A stretch of 64,000 bases of DNA from Incurvaria masculella (GCA_946894095.1 OX335649.1:16386001-16450000); one strand, 5' to 3'. Positions 1-12,190 are shown, numbered from the stretch's first letter. Notes: generated by a model not told the origin, from the sequence alone. A program made the numbers and translations.

Positions 1-353
1 GCACCGTAAGCCCCATAATAGTTTACTAATCATTTGCAAACCACTGTGTATGTACTTTTTATACTTTTGGAAAATCAAAACCGAGTCTAAAGACAGCAAA
101 AATATTGATACGCGTTTTTTCACGAATTTTGAACGTCACGAACCGTTGATGACCTCTGGCATTCAAAGAAAGTCGCCGCGCCCGTGAGCTACAAGCCACC
201 TAAAAATAAGATTTAAATATAATATAAAGTGAATAGAAACGGTGCTTTTCAGATGATTAGTTCGTATAGGAAGCGCTATTTGAGAAAATGGGTCAAACCA
301 GGTCTCGTCAGATCGGAGTTAAGCACAAATAGCATTTTTTTTTAATTTACTTA

Positions 354-575
354 CTAGCTGAGGTACCTGGCTCCGCTCGAGTCAATTTATTTTCGGACTC
401 TCGTCTGAACCTATGGGCCTGAACCTAACATTTTATGTTATATCAGTTCCCCGGACAAACTTTCCTCCTCCTTTGAGTTTAATTTTCGCCACAGAAGGCA
501 AGGTCCAGGCTTTCTCTATACCAAATTGCATCAAAATTGGTTTAGCGGTGAAAACGTAACAGACAGACGGAGTTA
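354..575 (-). mobile_element. Helitron-like repeat, 3' end at 354
   Basis: Read on the minus strand, this block ends in a GC-rich segment and then CTAG followed by T. Its inner part carries the phrase equivalent to AACAGACAGACGGAGTTA, which is common in lepidopteran dispersed repeats. A related end occurs at 11071-11103 on the plus strand. The CTRR-T ending fits Helitrons, but no Rep/helicase is present and the family call is inference. Confidence 0.35.
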
Positions 576-577
576 TT

Positions 578-867
578 AGGGTTCCGTACCCAAAGTGTGA
601 AAACGGAACCCTGTTACTAAGCCTCCGCTGTCCGTCCGTCTGTCCATCCGTCCGTCCGTCCGTCCGTCCCTCTGTCACAGGGCTGTATCTCATGAACCCG
701 TAATAGGTGGGTAGCTGAAATTTTCAGAGATTGTGTATTTATTTTGCCGCTTTTGCCGAAATAGGTAAAATTAACAAAATATTAAACTAAACGGGGGCCC
801 CATACAAAAAACGTGTTTTTTTTTGTATCGTACGATGAGAGTCCAACTCGCACTTGGCCAGTTTTTT
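578..867 (-). mobile_element. Family A dispersed repeat, copy 1
   Basis: Near-complete copy of a roughly 280-bp repeat found eight times in this window. It starts at AGGGTTCCGTACCC, contains a (GTCC)n tract and the phrase CAGGGCTGTATCTCATGAAC, and ends in the complement of the GGCCAAGTGCGAGT end. It has no coding potential. The ends are weakly inverted (GGGTTCCGTACC recurs near both), so it may be a non-autonomous DNA element. Confidence 0.75.
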
Positions 868-899
868 CATTTATAACATTAGCACGAAGGATTAGGCCG

Positions 900-1300
900 A
901 CTCTATAACGGTGTCCACGCAGCGCTGCGCCGCAGTGCAGGCAGGTGGCAGGCGGGCAACCCTCTCCCCTCCCGCGCCGCCGCCCCCGCGACCCGGACGC
1001 GCCCTTGGCCCGCTTGCGGCGGCGGCGCGGGGGCGGCGGCGCGGCGGTGTCTGCCTGTTCAATGTTCCAGACAGCCCCTCGCCGCGTGCCCGCGCCCCGC
1101 GCCCGCCGCCCGCCACCCGCCGCCGAACGCCCGCAGGAGCGGCCCGGGCCCGCCCGAGAGCGGCAGCCGCACGGCGGCGCGCCGGCTTGGGGCACAACAT
1201 CGCCGGATCGATGGAACCAGCGAGCATGGAAGGGCGGGAGTAGCGACCGCAACTCATTCGCATGGCGGCAGAGCGTAGTAGTATACGTTATAGCTGTAGT
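900..1300. other. GC-rich block, no convincing gene
   Basis: Strongly GC-rich low-complexity sequence with runs of CGCCG and GGCGG. Open frames exist on both strands, up to 182 codons on the minus strand. They are compositional: proline, arginine, alanine and glycine strings with no domain. The right edge (1200-1290) resembles the family B repeat blocks at 17240-17300 and 25620-25660. It could be a CpG-like regulatory patch or a GC-rich transposon. Confidence 0.5.
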
Positions 1301-1311
1301 TAGTTCAGAGC

Positions 1312-1661
1312 CCGTAGTCCCAGCTGTCACCTAAATTGGCGTTTACGCCAAACCGATCGACTGGCGTTTTCAAATGTATGGAGAAATTGAGGGGCGCGCG
1401 CAGTGAGCGTTAAGCGAACTAATATTTGCGAGTCCGAGTTTGATTTGACAGCTTACTCAACGTTGCAATGCTTAGTCTAGGCATACTTTTATTATTGTAT
1501 CAACCACTGTTACTGAACGCAAACAGACTTCCTGGAAAACGGGCAGAAGCCTTGTCTAGTAGCTATAAATGGACATAAAAGCTTACAGCGCAACCACAAG
1601 TCTTATACCATTGTTTTCAGAACCCACTGAAATGCTGTACAATTTCATTACGCAATATGTC

Positions 1662-1692
<31 letters not shown>

Positions 1693-1810
1693 AATAAATA
1701 AAATACGTCGACGTTGTCGTTTACGCCGAATCCGCGTTTTCATACAAATCGGAAGTCCGAGTTTGACTTTGACAGCTTGAAGAAGTAAAACCACAGAATA
1801 AGTAGGAAAT
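1312..1810 (+). mobile_element. Family I inverted-repeat element, copy 1, interrupted
   Basis: Positions 1314-1450 and 1705-1800 match, in inverse orientation, the two halves of the element at 20262-21016. Shared phrases include CCAAACCGATCGACTGGCG and CAAATCGGAAGTCCGAG. The middle (about 1480-1704) is a foreign retrotransposon tail. The far terminus is not clear in this copy. Confidence 0.55.
1480..1704 (+). mobile_element. 5'-truncated retrotransposon end with (AAAT)n tail
   Basis: A short non-coding segment ends in an (AAAT)n tract at about 1663-1704 and sits inside the family I element. A simple-repeat tail plus severe 5' truncation fits target-primed insertion of a non-LTR element or SINE. 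The 5' boundary is approximate. Confidence 0.45.
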
Positions 1811-2439
1811 ATTTGTATGAGGTTTTAAGTTTTTACGTAATTGAGAAACGTGAGAACTCAGACTGACCACTCTGTATGGATATTTTTCCGCGCTAAGCAG
1901 GTATAGTTCTTGCAATTCACGAACTCTAGCGGGTTTTACTTGTGGTAAACACGTATTTGATTTGCATACATGTCAAAATGTGCTTAAGAATGACAATTCA
2001 TTTGTAAAGCATTTATCTTCATTGTTTTAATGCTAACCATATCCGAGCTTGTTACACACACTTCGACACGTATGCAAATACGTGTTAACCAAAAGTAAAG
2101 CACGCTAGACTTCGTGAATTGCAAGAACTATAACGTCGCTAATTCCAAGGAAAATCCTTGTAGTTAGTTCGCATACGAATTCGGGACGACCACCAACGTT
2201 CGTAGTGAGCGAATTCATTCGCCGGTAGTGCCGCCAATGTATGTTAAAGTGGCTAAGTAGCCCCCAAACAAACTAGTTTAGGTTGCTACGCCCGTCATTC
2301 CATGCTCGCTGAATGGAACGCACCACATTGCGACCACAGGGGGATACGCTTTGTGGAAAGGGGAACAGCGTACATTCTCAGAGCCAGCGTGTATGTGTAT
2401 AAACACTAGCTTGACGACTCGGCACGTCATAATATTAAA
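1811..2439. other. No gene; fragment of family B repeat
   Basis: I see no coding region. Positions 2160-2245 carry a fragment of family B (phrases GTTCGCATACGAATTC and GTAGTGCCGCCAATG) related to 9615-9770 and 26130-26190. The direct phrases near 1900-1920 and 2115-2132 (GTGAATTGCAAGAACTATA and its complement) form a loose inverted pair spanning about 230 bp, perhaps another small inverted-repeat element. Confidence 0.4.
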
Positions 2440-2572
2440 CTATACTGAGATTCAAGAAAGTATTTCTTCTGGCTGTCAGTTTTGACATCAAATGTATGGG
2501 ATGTCAAATTTGACAGTCGGAAGCCATACTTTGGCTAAGCATGTGTAATATCTACATATGAATCTCAGCATA
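2440..2572 (+). mobile_element. Family J short inverted-repeat element (MITE), copy 1
   Basis: A roughly 130-bp element whose ends are inverted: TACTGAGATTCA at left and TGAATCTCAGCATA at right. Its core has its own inverted pair (CTGTCAGTTTTGACAT and ATGTCAAATTTGACAG). A second copy lies at 63256-63381. There is no coding capacity. Confidence 0.7.
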
Positions 2573-4015
2573 AGAGTAATTAGAGTACACCTATATATTT
2601 CAATTACCGAGTCAAGTTACTCTTTGCAGTTCTGCGTGTTCGTGCACACGGTTTAACTTTTGATCAAGTTAAGCACACAGGATGCTCACGGACATATGAT
2701 CCAAACGTTAACCGTCCATTCAATGCACGATAATCTAAACAGCATAAAAAACATATTCACCATGACGTGGCACCTCAGAAATTGCTATATGATCAGCAGT
2801 AACCATGACAGATAATATAATAACAATACATCAAAACATCTTTCAGTCTGCTCACGTCCGAACAGGGGATTTCCGCGTTTCACTAAAACGAACTCGCCGG
2901 AAAATTGAATTCCATTCCGGGGCGAGATCGCCGCGATTTTCCGCCGAGACCCTCTCACCTACACCCTACACCCTGCGATGTTTAGACAAAAGGCGGCTAA
3001 GCCTAGACTTAGGGGAGATCTGGGAATATGTTACAGTTTTTATTTAACACGGCCCATGCAATCTACATGGGGGAAGATGAAACGGAATACCAATTTCTGG
3101 CGAATTATGTTGTTGCCTGGGTCACTACAAACTGGTTTCTGCGGATTTTTTATGTTATGGATTGAAATACGTGTATGGATGCGTGTATGGATGCGATGAA
3201 ATGCGTCTACGGATATTTATCACGGCCTGGTTTACAAGAACGAATAATCGAAGAATATTCTGCCTCAGGCCACTCCTTCTATGTTCCTAAAAATATAAAA
3301 CTGGAAAAGAACCGTTTATATGATACAATGTCTTCCAAAATTTCGTCGAGACGTACTTGAACACCTGCCAACGGAATTGTCCCATTTGAACCATTTATCT
3401 GAATACGTTTAATCTATAAAACCCTACCTCTGCCATGAATTTACTGTTAAAAAATCGGATGAAGTTAAGTTGTTATAAAATGCAAGGTCTCGTTTGTAAA
3501 GACACTTTTAATCTTATAAAAAAATTAAAATTGCCATGCACTTTAAAATCGAGTTGGTTTAACCTGCGGTGTCGCGTCCCGACCGCCGTAGTCAGCGGCT
3601 GTCAAATGATTTTTACGACAATGTAGGCGCGAAAATGTTGTTCGATCATATTGGCTTCCGATACAAAAGAATTTTCTCATTTGATTTTCTTGTTTATACA
3701 TATTATTTTTAAAAAAATGTTTAATTTCAGCGCGGTGATTCGGCATCTGTATTAGAAACAATGCCTTTTGGCCTTTCTTTACTTCAATGTGTATTTTTTT
3801 TTTATTCTATTGAAGATAATTGTTAAAATATTCTCTAAAGTCATATTATAAAAAAATACTTGATCCCTAATAGAAGTCATAAGCATATTTTTTTAAATAA
3901 ACGTTTTACGTTGCGTTTTGAGAGTATTGGATTCTTAGGCCCTTTTAGGGACGGATGAAGGGCCTTTCTTAGCAGCTTGCAATCAATACCAGTACAAGAT
4001 AATCGGCACTTTAGT
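2573..4015. other. No gene recognised
   Basis: AT-rich sequence with only short open frames of fewer than 81 codons and no recognisable domain, splice pattern or RNA gene. A short direct repeat (GTGTATGGATGC twice) lies at 3171-3196. Confidence 0.5.
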
Positions 4016-4311
4016 CAAGGTGGGCCATCCCTCTCAACTCCCCAACAAACGGGGAAATAAGATCACGCCCATATTTCTGGTCAGAGATCAAAAATTTTGC
4101 TCAAAATAGCTTTATTTGATCGAACTAGATGTCTGATGATCGTTGGCATGGTACATTTGTGTTTGGTTTCTAAGTTATAAGGTCTGAGAGTTCGAATTTT
4201 TCGCGTGTTTTATACAATAACTTTGGAGGTGGATTACTCAACGATATAATCTATATATCTTAAAAAGATTAGTCATCAATCATAGCTTGGTACATGAAAA
4301 ATCAGAATTGG
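4016..4311 (+). mobile_element. Family D element, 3'-truncated copy
   Basis: Matches the first half of the 550-bp family D elements at 29753 and 35799, beginning AAGGTGGGCCATCCC and containing GATCGAACTAGATGTCTGAT. It stops abruptly at the start of a family A fragment at 4312, so the right half is missing. Confidence 0.7.
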
Positions 4312-4468
4312 TTGTTGTAGCGGCAAAATAAATACAAACTGTGTGAAAATTTCAGCTGCCTCCCTATTACGGTTCATGAGATACAGCCCTGTGACAGACG
4401 GACGGACGGACGGACGGACGGACGGACAGCGGAGGCTTCGTAATAGGGTTCCGTTGGCACCCTTTGGC
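4312..4468 (+). mobile_element. Family A dispersed repeat, partial copy 2
   Basis: Only the second half of the repeat is present: TAGCGGCAAAATAAATAC, then CATGAGATACAGCCCTGTG, an eight-unit GGAC tract, and GGGTTCCGTTGGCACCCTTT. It abuts the truncated family D copy directly. Confidence 0.75.
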
Positions 4469-5798
4469 CTCTAGAAAAGATTGATTGATTGACTGACAAT
4501 TCTTTAATACGCCACGAAAAAAAACAATTTACAAAAGTAAGTATAGTGTAATAACAACATAAGTGGGGCGCAAAGGCGGGCTTATACCTCAAAGAGATTT
4601 CTTCCAGCCGACCTTTGGGTGTTTGAGAAGTTCAATAGGGATATATTCATAGGTAGTGGCGTTTGCTTTGTTAGTTTGAATATACTTAATATATTAAACT
4701 AAAACTAGGTACACATTTGGTACATATATACATCCATTAATTATGTAATAAACTTAAAAATATTAATTAATTAAAAAGACGATGCGGCCAAAGAACCGAA
4801 AACACTGGAAGCTTTACCACGTTGAAAGGCCATGCTAATACGCTGCCTCAGGTACTCTAACGATCTGATTTTGCCTGAAGCTGCGCGCGTGTCAGAATAA
4901 ATCATGGAAATGTATTTAACATTAAAATGTTTGAATTAAAACCAGGGATACATATTATACATTTTTATTATACTAGGGTTATACATAAAACACACACAAT
5001 ACTTAACTTACCCGCATTGCGTTGCACCGTATCGTGTTACACATACATACCACAAAACATTACGAACAATATGGCAGTACCACATCTCCAAGCATTAACC
5101 ACAGATGCAAAGCGTTGAACAGAGGACTGGATCTTAGTGAACATACCTACAGTTTAGTAGTTTTGGCCATTTGAGCTTATCTGGTGCTTAGCTTATATGG
5201 CTTTCGAACATTTTTTTTACGAAATGTTAAACTCTACGACATGGTTCATCCATAACAATTTAACCAAGCCATATGTATTTCAAAAATTGAAATATTCAAA
5301 TTGCTTTTCTTATACAACGTCCGTTATAAATCTTGCGAGGAAATTATGAAGTAATTCAGTGAAACTTTCCATACCAGTGTATTTTTGATTGTCACAGGTT
5401 TATAGATTTTGTTTCGTCTACATTATTGAAATGGACGCTTAGACCTAAATGCTACAGCCGAGCAAAGATCAAAAGGAAGACAATGCCACTGAGCTAGACC
5501 GATGATGGGGCAGGTTATTGGAAGTTAATTACATAATAAAAGATGACACCACCCAACGAGAAAAAAAAATGTGATTTCCTCGTTGAAACCACCATACAAT
5601 ATTTATTTCATTTTAATTGTGAAGAGTGACACTCTCGAATCTTTCCGAATTTGACGGATCTCTTATTGTACGGTACCATGGCATACATATTCTTTGACCA
5701 TGGTGTGAAGTTCAGCACTCTGGACTTCAAATCTCAATGAAAATTACGTTTGGAAATATGTCATTAGATGCCCAGTGAAATCACAGACTATTCCTTTA
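4469..5798. other. No gene recognised
   Basis: AT-rich sequence without a supported coding region. The longest open frames are about 63-72 codons and lack any family resemblance. Confidence 0.5.
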
Positions 5799-5800
5799 TA

Positions 5801-6356
5801 GACTAGGAGGTCGCGACAAAAATGGTAACGATAACGTAAATGGCTGAAACTGGGTTCACGGGATAAAGTACAACCCTCTGAAGCTAAACGTGTCAGTCAG
5901 CCTGTTCCAAGTGGTTGCGTTACTTAGATAATGCGCCTGAAAAAGTAGTTATGGTGACAAAAAATACATATGATATTGTAAATGGATGCAAATGACGAAG
6001 CATGAAAGTATTAATACATACTTGCTTAGCAATACAAAAACTGAACAAATCTTTGGTTGAATTTAGTAGTTATAGGCAATTTAGGTTACAGATATAACTT
6101 TAGGTTTATTTGAGTATTTAATTAAGTAACCGTCTGGTTATTGTTATATAATTAATAGGTATCAATGTTTCCAGATAATCAGTATATTCATCAGCAGGTA
6201 CATACCAGCATCTATTTTATATAGCCAATCTAGAAAACGCAACCACTTGGCACGGGCAGACCGACATATTTAGCATCAGAAGGTTGGTCTCTAACATGTG
6301 AACCCAGATTCAGCCATTTACCTAATCGTGACCAAAAATGTCGTGACCTCCCGGAA
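5801..6356 (+). mobile_element. TA-flanked long-TIR element, copy 1
   Basis: A 556-bp non-autonomous DNA element with imperfect terminal inverted repeats of about 140 bp. The left end is GACTAGGAGGTCGCGAC. The right end is the complement of TTCCGGGAGGTCACGAC. Both are followed inward by the ATGGCTGAAwCTGGGTTCAC region. TA dinucleotides flank both sides (5799-5800, 6357-6358), and the same holds for the copies at 7463 and 48524. A TA duplication suggests Tc1/mariner-type mobilisation. No transposase is present. Confidence 0.85.
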
Positions 6357-7460
6357 TATTAGATGCAGTCAAAAATTTAGTGTGGTCTTAAATTAATGCA
6401 GCCGCGGCGTGTATAATGTTTACTGTTACATGAAATTGGAATCCTTTTTTTTTTTACTATTATCCTTATCGCGCGTTTGGCGGATGACTAGACGGAAAAA
6501 TGTGTGCTCGACACTTTTCCTATCAAAGTTATAGCGGCATCAACACTTTTGCTGTGCTAAAGTACCAGGGCGACTGGACTGTTTTTGATGAAAATGTCAG
6601 GCAATCTTCAGGTAAGTCCAGCGGGTGATCCTGTGCAGTTTGGAAGTTTAAAAGTTCCGCTCGGGTGAATGTTTGTCAGTTTAAAAGGTCCGTTCGCGTG
6701 AATGTCCAAAATGAAATAACGGCGTCGTGACCGATTTTAATGCAATTCTCAAGCAATCTTTAGATTAGCCCAGCGAGTGATCCTGTTCATTTTGGAAGTT
6801 GTTCCAAACTGTTGTTTTGTTATTCGCGAGCAAATCAAATTCAAATCGCCGGGCGAGTTATCTTAGTCCCGTCAAAGAATACTCAAATCTGAACGTCATC
6901 CCATGCTTCGGCACTTCGCTTCGTGCATTACTATGGGATGTCAGAACCGACTACGATATTCTTTGGCGTATACATATCAGTTTTGCGTAAAAAAAACCCG
7001 TGCAAAGCCGGGGCGGGTCGCTAGTAATGCACGTATTTTACGAAAGGAACTAAGTTCCTACCGGGTGTCCCGCGACACCTCTCGTATATTTTTTAGAGAA
7101 TCATGGCTGTCTTCTGGAATCGATCAAATAGGGCTCGCAGCCCGTACCACGGGTCCGGCTGTTAGGACCAGAGTATTGCGGGAGTTGGGCGTAAGCCCAT
7201 CGTAAACTTCGGCCTGTTGTTCGACGATGTTTCTCCTTCGCCGTATGTCTTATAATGGGTTACCAAATTTAATCTCTCCATGATGGAAACAGTCAATCAG
7301 ACAGCTAACAACACGGAAAACGAGCGCAAAATGTTAGTTTAATCAATGATGGTTCAAAAATAACAACTCCTTGATAATTTCGAAATGTACGGGAAGTTTA
7401 TGATGTGTACCAGTACCTTTTTTATTACAATTGCCTTAAACTAAAACCGTTTAGAGATTA
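6357..7460. other. No gene; Helitron-like end near 7024
   Basis: No coding region is supported. At 6996-7024 a GC-rich segment (CCCGTGCAAAGCC then GGGGCGGGTCG) is followed by CTAG and T, resembling the 3' terminus of lepidopteran Helitron-like repeats. The rest is unremarkable. Confidence 0.35.
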
Positions 7461-7462
7461 TA

Positions 7463-7956
7463 TTCCGGGAGGTCACGACGTTTTGGTCACGATTAAGTAA
7501 ATGGCTGAATCTGGGTTCACAGGTTAGAGACCAATCCTCTGATGCTAAATATGTCGGTCTGCCTGCACCAAGTAATTGCGTTAGCTAGATTGGCTATACA
7601 AATTTATGTTGATATGTGCCTGCTGATGAATATACTAATCATCTGGACATATTTATTCCTATTAATTATGCAACAATAACCAGTCGGTTTTTTTAATTAA
7701 ATACTAACTGCAAACAAAGTATGGAACAAAGTATTTGTTAAGTTTTGGTATTACTAACCAAGTATGTAATGATACTTTCATGCTTCGTTATTTGCAGCCA
7801 TTTACTTTTATATTTTTTCAGGTGCCTTATCCAGGTAACGCAACCACATGGCGCAGGCAGACCGACACATTTAGCTGCAGAGGGTTTGTCTTTATCCTGT
7901 GAACCCAGTTTCAGCCATTTACGTTATCGTTACCATTTTTGTCGCGACCTCCTAGT
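7463..7956 (-). mobile_element. TA-flanked long-TIR element, copy 2
   Basis: A 494-bp copy of the element at 5801, in the opposite orientation. It begins TTCCGGGAGGTCACGAC and ends GTCGCGACCTCCTAGT, with TA on both sides (7461-7462, 7957-7958). It is shorter in the middle than the other two copies. Confidence 0.85.
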
Positions 7957-8609
7957 TAGAGGTTTCCTCTAAATACATAATTGTGTAAATAACCTTTATA
8001 CACGGATTTACTTTGTAAAGCTTGCCGTATCGCAAACTTAACAGTTTTTGTTCCGTGGCCGTCCAGTTCGACCGACCATCCTTAAGGATCACCTCCGGCC
8101 TACGTTACGCCCCCATTTCGACTTTCACTAATCCATCGTCCAACTTTTCAAATAATACTTTCCCGCCCGCCCGCGCCGCTAAGAGAACGTGGGGTGCGTG
8201 TCAAAATCTCCAATCAATTACGCTGGCGGGCGTGCGGACACGGCCTCGTGTCTTATCATCTGTTGGCGCTTAGCCCCCTCAGACATTGGAAGTGGGTCGC
8301 AGCCATCGCCGCGATCGGCTATCTGCCTCCGATTTCTAGATACGTTCGGCTGCCACATGACAAAACAAATAAGACGCATGTTATATGTTCGAGCGTGTCT
8401 CGCAATAGCTGCCTCGTCACTACAATATCAGTGACACGAAAATAATTATTTCTCCTTTTTTAACCTTAGTATACGTTGAGGGTGGTGGCTGAAAAACAGC
8501 GCCGCTTGTAAAGGTACTGCTTCACAGGCGATTACTGGATTGAGCCTCCTAACCCATTCAAATAACAACAATAATATGTTATAATTTTAAGATTGCACAT
8601 CTCATGCTT
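7957..8609. other. No gene recognised
   Basis: Short open frames around 8022-8445 overlap in three frames and show no domain. Moderately GC-rich at 8080-8340. Nothing else is identified. Confidence 0.4.
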
Positions 8610-8922
8610 ATCGGTGCAAAACCGTGCTGTTGCGCTCTGGGACCTTCTCTGTTTCAAAGAATAAGACAGGCTCCGTGATGAGGAAGATGCAACATGTCCA
8701 CAAAAAAGACAATGTGCTTAGTGTATGATTTGGTAAGATTTACGAAAATTTCAATTTCAAAACGACTTATAGCTAAAAGTAAACCACGACCGCTGTAGTC
8801 AAAAATCTAACAAAAACCAAATAGATCATAAATCTTGATTAAATAAGCCATTTCCATCGAGTTCAATCTAGGCAAACAATATAAGGGAGGTCCTTGCATG
8901 GCACCTAGTTCACATGTTCGTG
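8610..8922 (-). mobile_element. Fragments of family D (inverted) and SINE family E
   Basis: Positions 8615-8850 are the complement of the right half of the family D element (CAACATGTCCACAAAAAAGA and GTAAACCACGACCGCTGTAG). They run directly into about 70 bp of SINE family E (GGAGGTCCTTGCATGGCACC). This is a chimeric junction of two decayed elements. Confidence 0.6.
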
Positions 8923-9164
8923 ACAGTATGGGTGTTTTATTAACCAATCATGCCTAATTCCATAAAAAAGAAAGGCTAATTAAATGTGCTAAGTTAGGCT
9001 TAAGCGTTCCGTACACACTCCAAGGACCGACGAAAATAACTACTTTAAAATTGGAAAAATGTAAATAAGAAAGCCTAATGAAAATGCGGCGGCGGCCGTG
9101 ACCATCCAGTAAGTAAGGACGACGGTGGCGACAGAAGTTTATCAGTATAGCGGCAGTTGAGCCA

Positions 9165-9500
9165 CATTTTTGTGATAATACCATAAGCTTAGAATGTAAA
9201 GACATAGAGAGTCAACTGACGGGTGAGACTAAAATTGTTTCATACAAAATGCACTGATTTTTTTTTCCCGTTCACTTCACAATCTATAAATGCACAGGTC
9301 ACCATGCTTTCTTTAAGGAGAGAAATCATGAAGATTTTACAAAAAAACTTTTCACTTTGCATGAGGCGACTAATGAGGATTTGAAAAGTTGTATCATCGA
9401 GCAGATGTGCTCCATCTCCCTCTAACTCGCGGTAGGGATACTTGAGTTGACGTCTCACTCCCACACTTTGTTCTTCTTGTAAGCACAGCGCGCTATGCTA
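9165..9500 (-). mobile_element. Family N repeat, copy 1
   Basis: Matches, in inverse orientation, the segments at 21620-21895 and 22350-22440. Shared phrases are GAGTCAACTGACGGGTGAGA, TGACGTCTCACTCCCAC and AAGCACAGCGCGCTATG. It is uninterrupted here, whereas the other copy is split by a family A element. Type is unknown. Confidence 0.6.
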
Positions 9501-9609
9501 GGTCTATGGATAATACACTGATAGCAGCGCCTCCTCCTACCTGAAGGACTCGATCAGATATGGCTCGTAGCCAGAACTACCTGCCCTATTAGCCTGCACA
9601 AAACATCGG

Positions 9610-9840
9610 CCTATCAGTTCGCTTACGAATTCGAGACGCGCAACATCGAATGTTCGTTGCACTAAATATGTCGTCCTGTGCGTTTTGACGCGTCTTTGGA
9701 ACTCGAGAACATCAGGAGTGAGCGAATTTATAAACGAACTGACTGGCCGGCGCTACCGTTAGTGTAAAGCTTGGCTGCGCTGCCGCTACACGAATGAGTT
9801 TCTGTCATCACTCGCCTCGTTCAATACTCGATGGCGGCGA
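9610..9840 (+). mobile_element. Family B repeat copy
   Basis: Contains TTCGCTTACGAATTCGAGAC, GCGCAACATCGAATGTTCG, then TGGCCGGCGCTACC and GCTGCGCTGCCGCTAC. The phrases recur at 17390-17430, 25640-25720 and 26125-26236. Non-coding and relatively GC-rich. Confidence 0.55.
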
Positions 9841-10869
9841 CAGCGTTACCCGCACCGCTCCCTGGTATAACGTGGCTGAAGATAAAGTCGAATTAAGCTA
9901 AACGATTTTAGCGTTATTGCTTTTCAAATTGTCCGGACTAAGTATATTCAGCGAACAACTAATCAAATCTAGTGGTGTAAGTAAGAGATAGTTACTTACA
10001 CGCATTGATCTAAAACACTGAAATAATTAAATAAATCTAAAAATATCTAAAATATTAATCAAATTCAGAGTGGGCGGACTAACTTTAATACGCGGATTAA
10101 GTGGTACTAATATCATTTGCATCAATCGCATTTTGTACGGTTAGTTCGGTGATAATTCCTTATTAAATTTTGACAGTTCACTCTCAATATGACTGTAAAA
10201 TTTAAGTTTACCATCCATCCATTTGTTGCTTGTTCCGTGGATTTTTTGTGGAAAAACATAGAGACGAATTGAGAACCTCCTCCTCTTTTGAAGTCGGTTA
10301 AAAAACCTACCTAATTCATGAAACCACCAAATAAAAAAACGCAGTTATTAAATTACGTAATAAATTGCTATATTTATCACGCATTATAATATATTCATAC
10401 ATACATAGGGGGGGGGGGGGGCGGCGGCAGCGCTTACTTTTACTACCTGTACCGAGGTACGGCTTGGTATTTCCTGCAAATTTAGGACTACTTGGCATCA
10501 CAGTATATCGCCGGAGGAGCGACCAATAGAATAAAATCCTTGAGAACCAAGTACTCGATTTAGATGCGGATTGTATCTACGTCTAGCCTGATTCTACTAA
10601 AAACTTATAGGCTACATAATATAACGCTTCATTACCAGAAGGGTGAGTAGTGAGTGTTAAAGTCTTATAACTTGCAAACCACTTACCTGATTTATGTGCG
10701 TTTTTTATCAATGTATAGCATCTCTGGAAGCAGTCAGGTTCGAGATGGGTTACTGCTTTTGATGTTGAGGCTGGCTGTGGGTTGGAGTCCACGCAAAACT
10801 TACCTACGTTACACGTTACTTACTAGGTAAGCAATGTAGCAGTGAAAGTGCAGAAAGGTTCTGGCGGCA
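9841..10869. other. No gene; G-run and half of family K element
   Basis: There is no coding region. Positions 10064-10115 match one half of the family K element (TTCAGAGTGGGCGGACTAAC). A run of about 14 G lies at 10408-10421, followed by CGGCGGCAG. Confidence 0.45.
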
Positions 10870-11105
10870 AATATTTTTTTTAAATAGCTACCAAATGTCA
10901 ACGAAGCTCTAAATGGGAATTATTGGATGTTTCTCATTAAAAATCAGGCTATTTCGGCTCGAACGATCTTGATTAAATTTGGTAGATGGATACATTGTCC
11001 TGGACCAGTTTGACCCTATTTTGGACAAGTCATGTAGGGTACTTTTAATCCATGAGATAATTTAGCCGACACTAACCCGAGCAGAGCCAGGTACCGCAGC
11101 TAGTA
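10870..11105 (+). mobile_element. Helitron-like repeat, 3' end near 11100
   Basis: The block ends AGCAGAGCCAGGTACCGC, then AGCTAGT and an AT-rich flank. It has the same terminal organisation as the element ending at 354 on the other strand (GGAGCCAGGTACCTCAGCTAG). The CTAG-T ending suggests a Helitron-type 3' terminus. No protein is encoded. Confidence 0.35.
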
Positions 11106-11554
11106 TAATAATAATATAATAAAATGTTACGCTGCAGTGTATTTTTAAATGTGTGAATAATCGCAGATTTGCATGACCTAGAATGTATCTCAGAGACCAA
11201 ACATCGCAAATATCTAGTCCAAAGTTCTGAAATGGCTGTTATTTACACTTCCGGCGCCTCCAGAGAAATTATATTCAAGAAAAAAGGCGCGAACCGTCGC
11301 CATAGAAAGGGATCAATACGCAACTCAGCTGGTGTGCCGTGTTCTGTTTCGAACTCCGCGTTTGCGCTACATGTAGCGGACTTACAACACTTACACAATT
11401 TGCAACACTTACAACAAGATTATAGGTTAGCTTACCGTAAAATTTGTAATTTAAATTTATATCATCGTTATTAGCACAGAAGAAAAGAGGAAGAAAAACC
11501 GGCCAAGTGCGAGTCAGACTCGCACCAAAAGGGTTCCGTACCATAGTACAAGAT

Positions 11555-11950
11555 GAAAGAGAACAAAAGAAGTTCATGCGTTTCTTAAGCTTTAGACTAA
11601 GTATCCCTCGTAGATCGTATCATCAACTTCTTTCTGACTACGGGATTGAAAAATTGTGTGACAGGAGGGCAGTATTTGATTTGATGACATTGCATAAAAT
11701 ATGTAACAACCGAATATGCTGCTCATCCTTGCTGGATCTGATTCCACTCAAGGTTCCATCACGTGCAACTCGCTCTACGGCACTGTTCCATATGAGCAAC
11801 ACTCGCACAAAAGCAGGGGTTCGTAATCGTATTCACAGAATGTGTTCACTATATAACGAACAGACTGCAAATTTGGACATATTTTGCGATGAGGAATTTG
11901 TTTTTAAACGCAAAATCAGAAAAAATATATCTCAATTAACTTCAGGATAG
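11555..11950 (+). pseudogene. C-terminal fragment of non-LTR retrotransposon ORF2
   Basis: About 131 codons of open frame with the conserved C-terminal pattern of jockey/CR1-like ORF2 proteins: RRSYHQLLSDYGIEKL, then CDRRAVFDLMTLHKI, then PSRATRSTALFH, and GVRNRIHRMCSLYNE near the end. There is no reverse transcriptase catalytic box because the element is truncated upstream. The frame begins with the insertion itself, so no native start exists. The open frame suggests recent insertion, but the fragment is non-functional for mobility. Confidence 0.75.
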
Positions 11951-12190
11951 TCTTATATACTTTATTATTTATTATTATAGGATTGCCTACATATTTATAT
12001 TTTTACTCACTTAGTGTAGCGCTTTTTACTCTGACTCAACAGCACATCTAGTTTTAATTTTGTTTATATGTATTTAAATGTTTCCGTAAGGAATAGTTAG
12101 GAAATAGGCTAGTTTAATGTAAACCTACTCTCTATATATTCACTATTTAATTGTCTGTTTCTGTTTTTCCTTCTAATAAATAAAAAAAAA
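11555..12190 (+). mobile_element. 5'-truncated non-LTR retrotransposon
   Basis: A 636-bp insertion flanked by the 5-bp duplication AAGAT (11550-11554, 12191-12195), ending in AATAAATA plus an A-rich tail. It keeps only the last part of the reverse transcriptase ORF and the 3' UTR. Truncation, A-tail and short duplication are the classic footprint of target-primed reverse transcription. It is younger than the family A copy it interrupts. Confidence 0.85.

Noticed and set aside
782..1330. 182-codon minus-strand and overlapping plus-strand open frames
   Set aside because: Low-complexity GC sequence read in several frames, with Pro/Arg/Gly strings. One end is repeat-derived and another lies in a family A copy.
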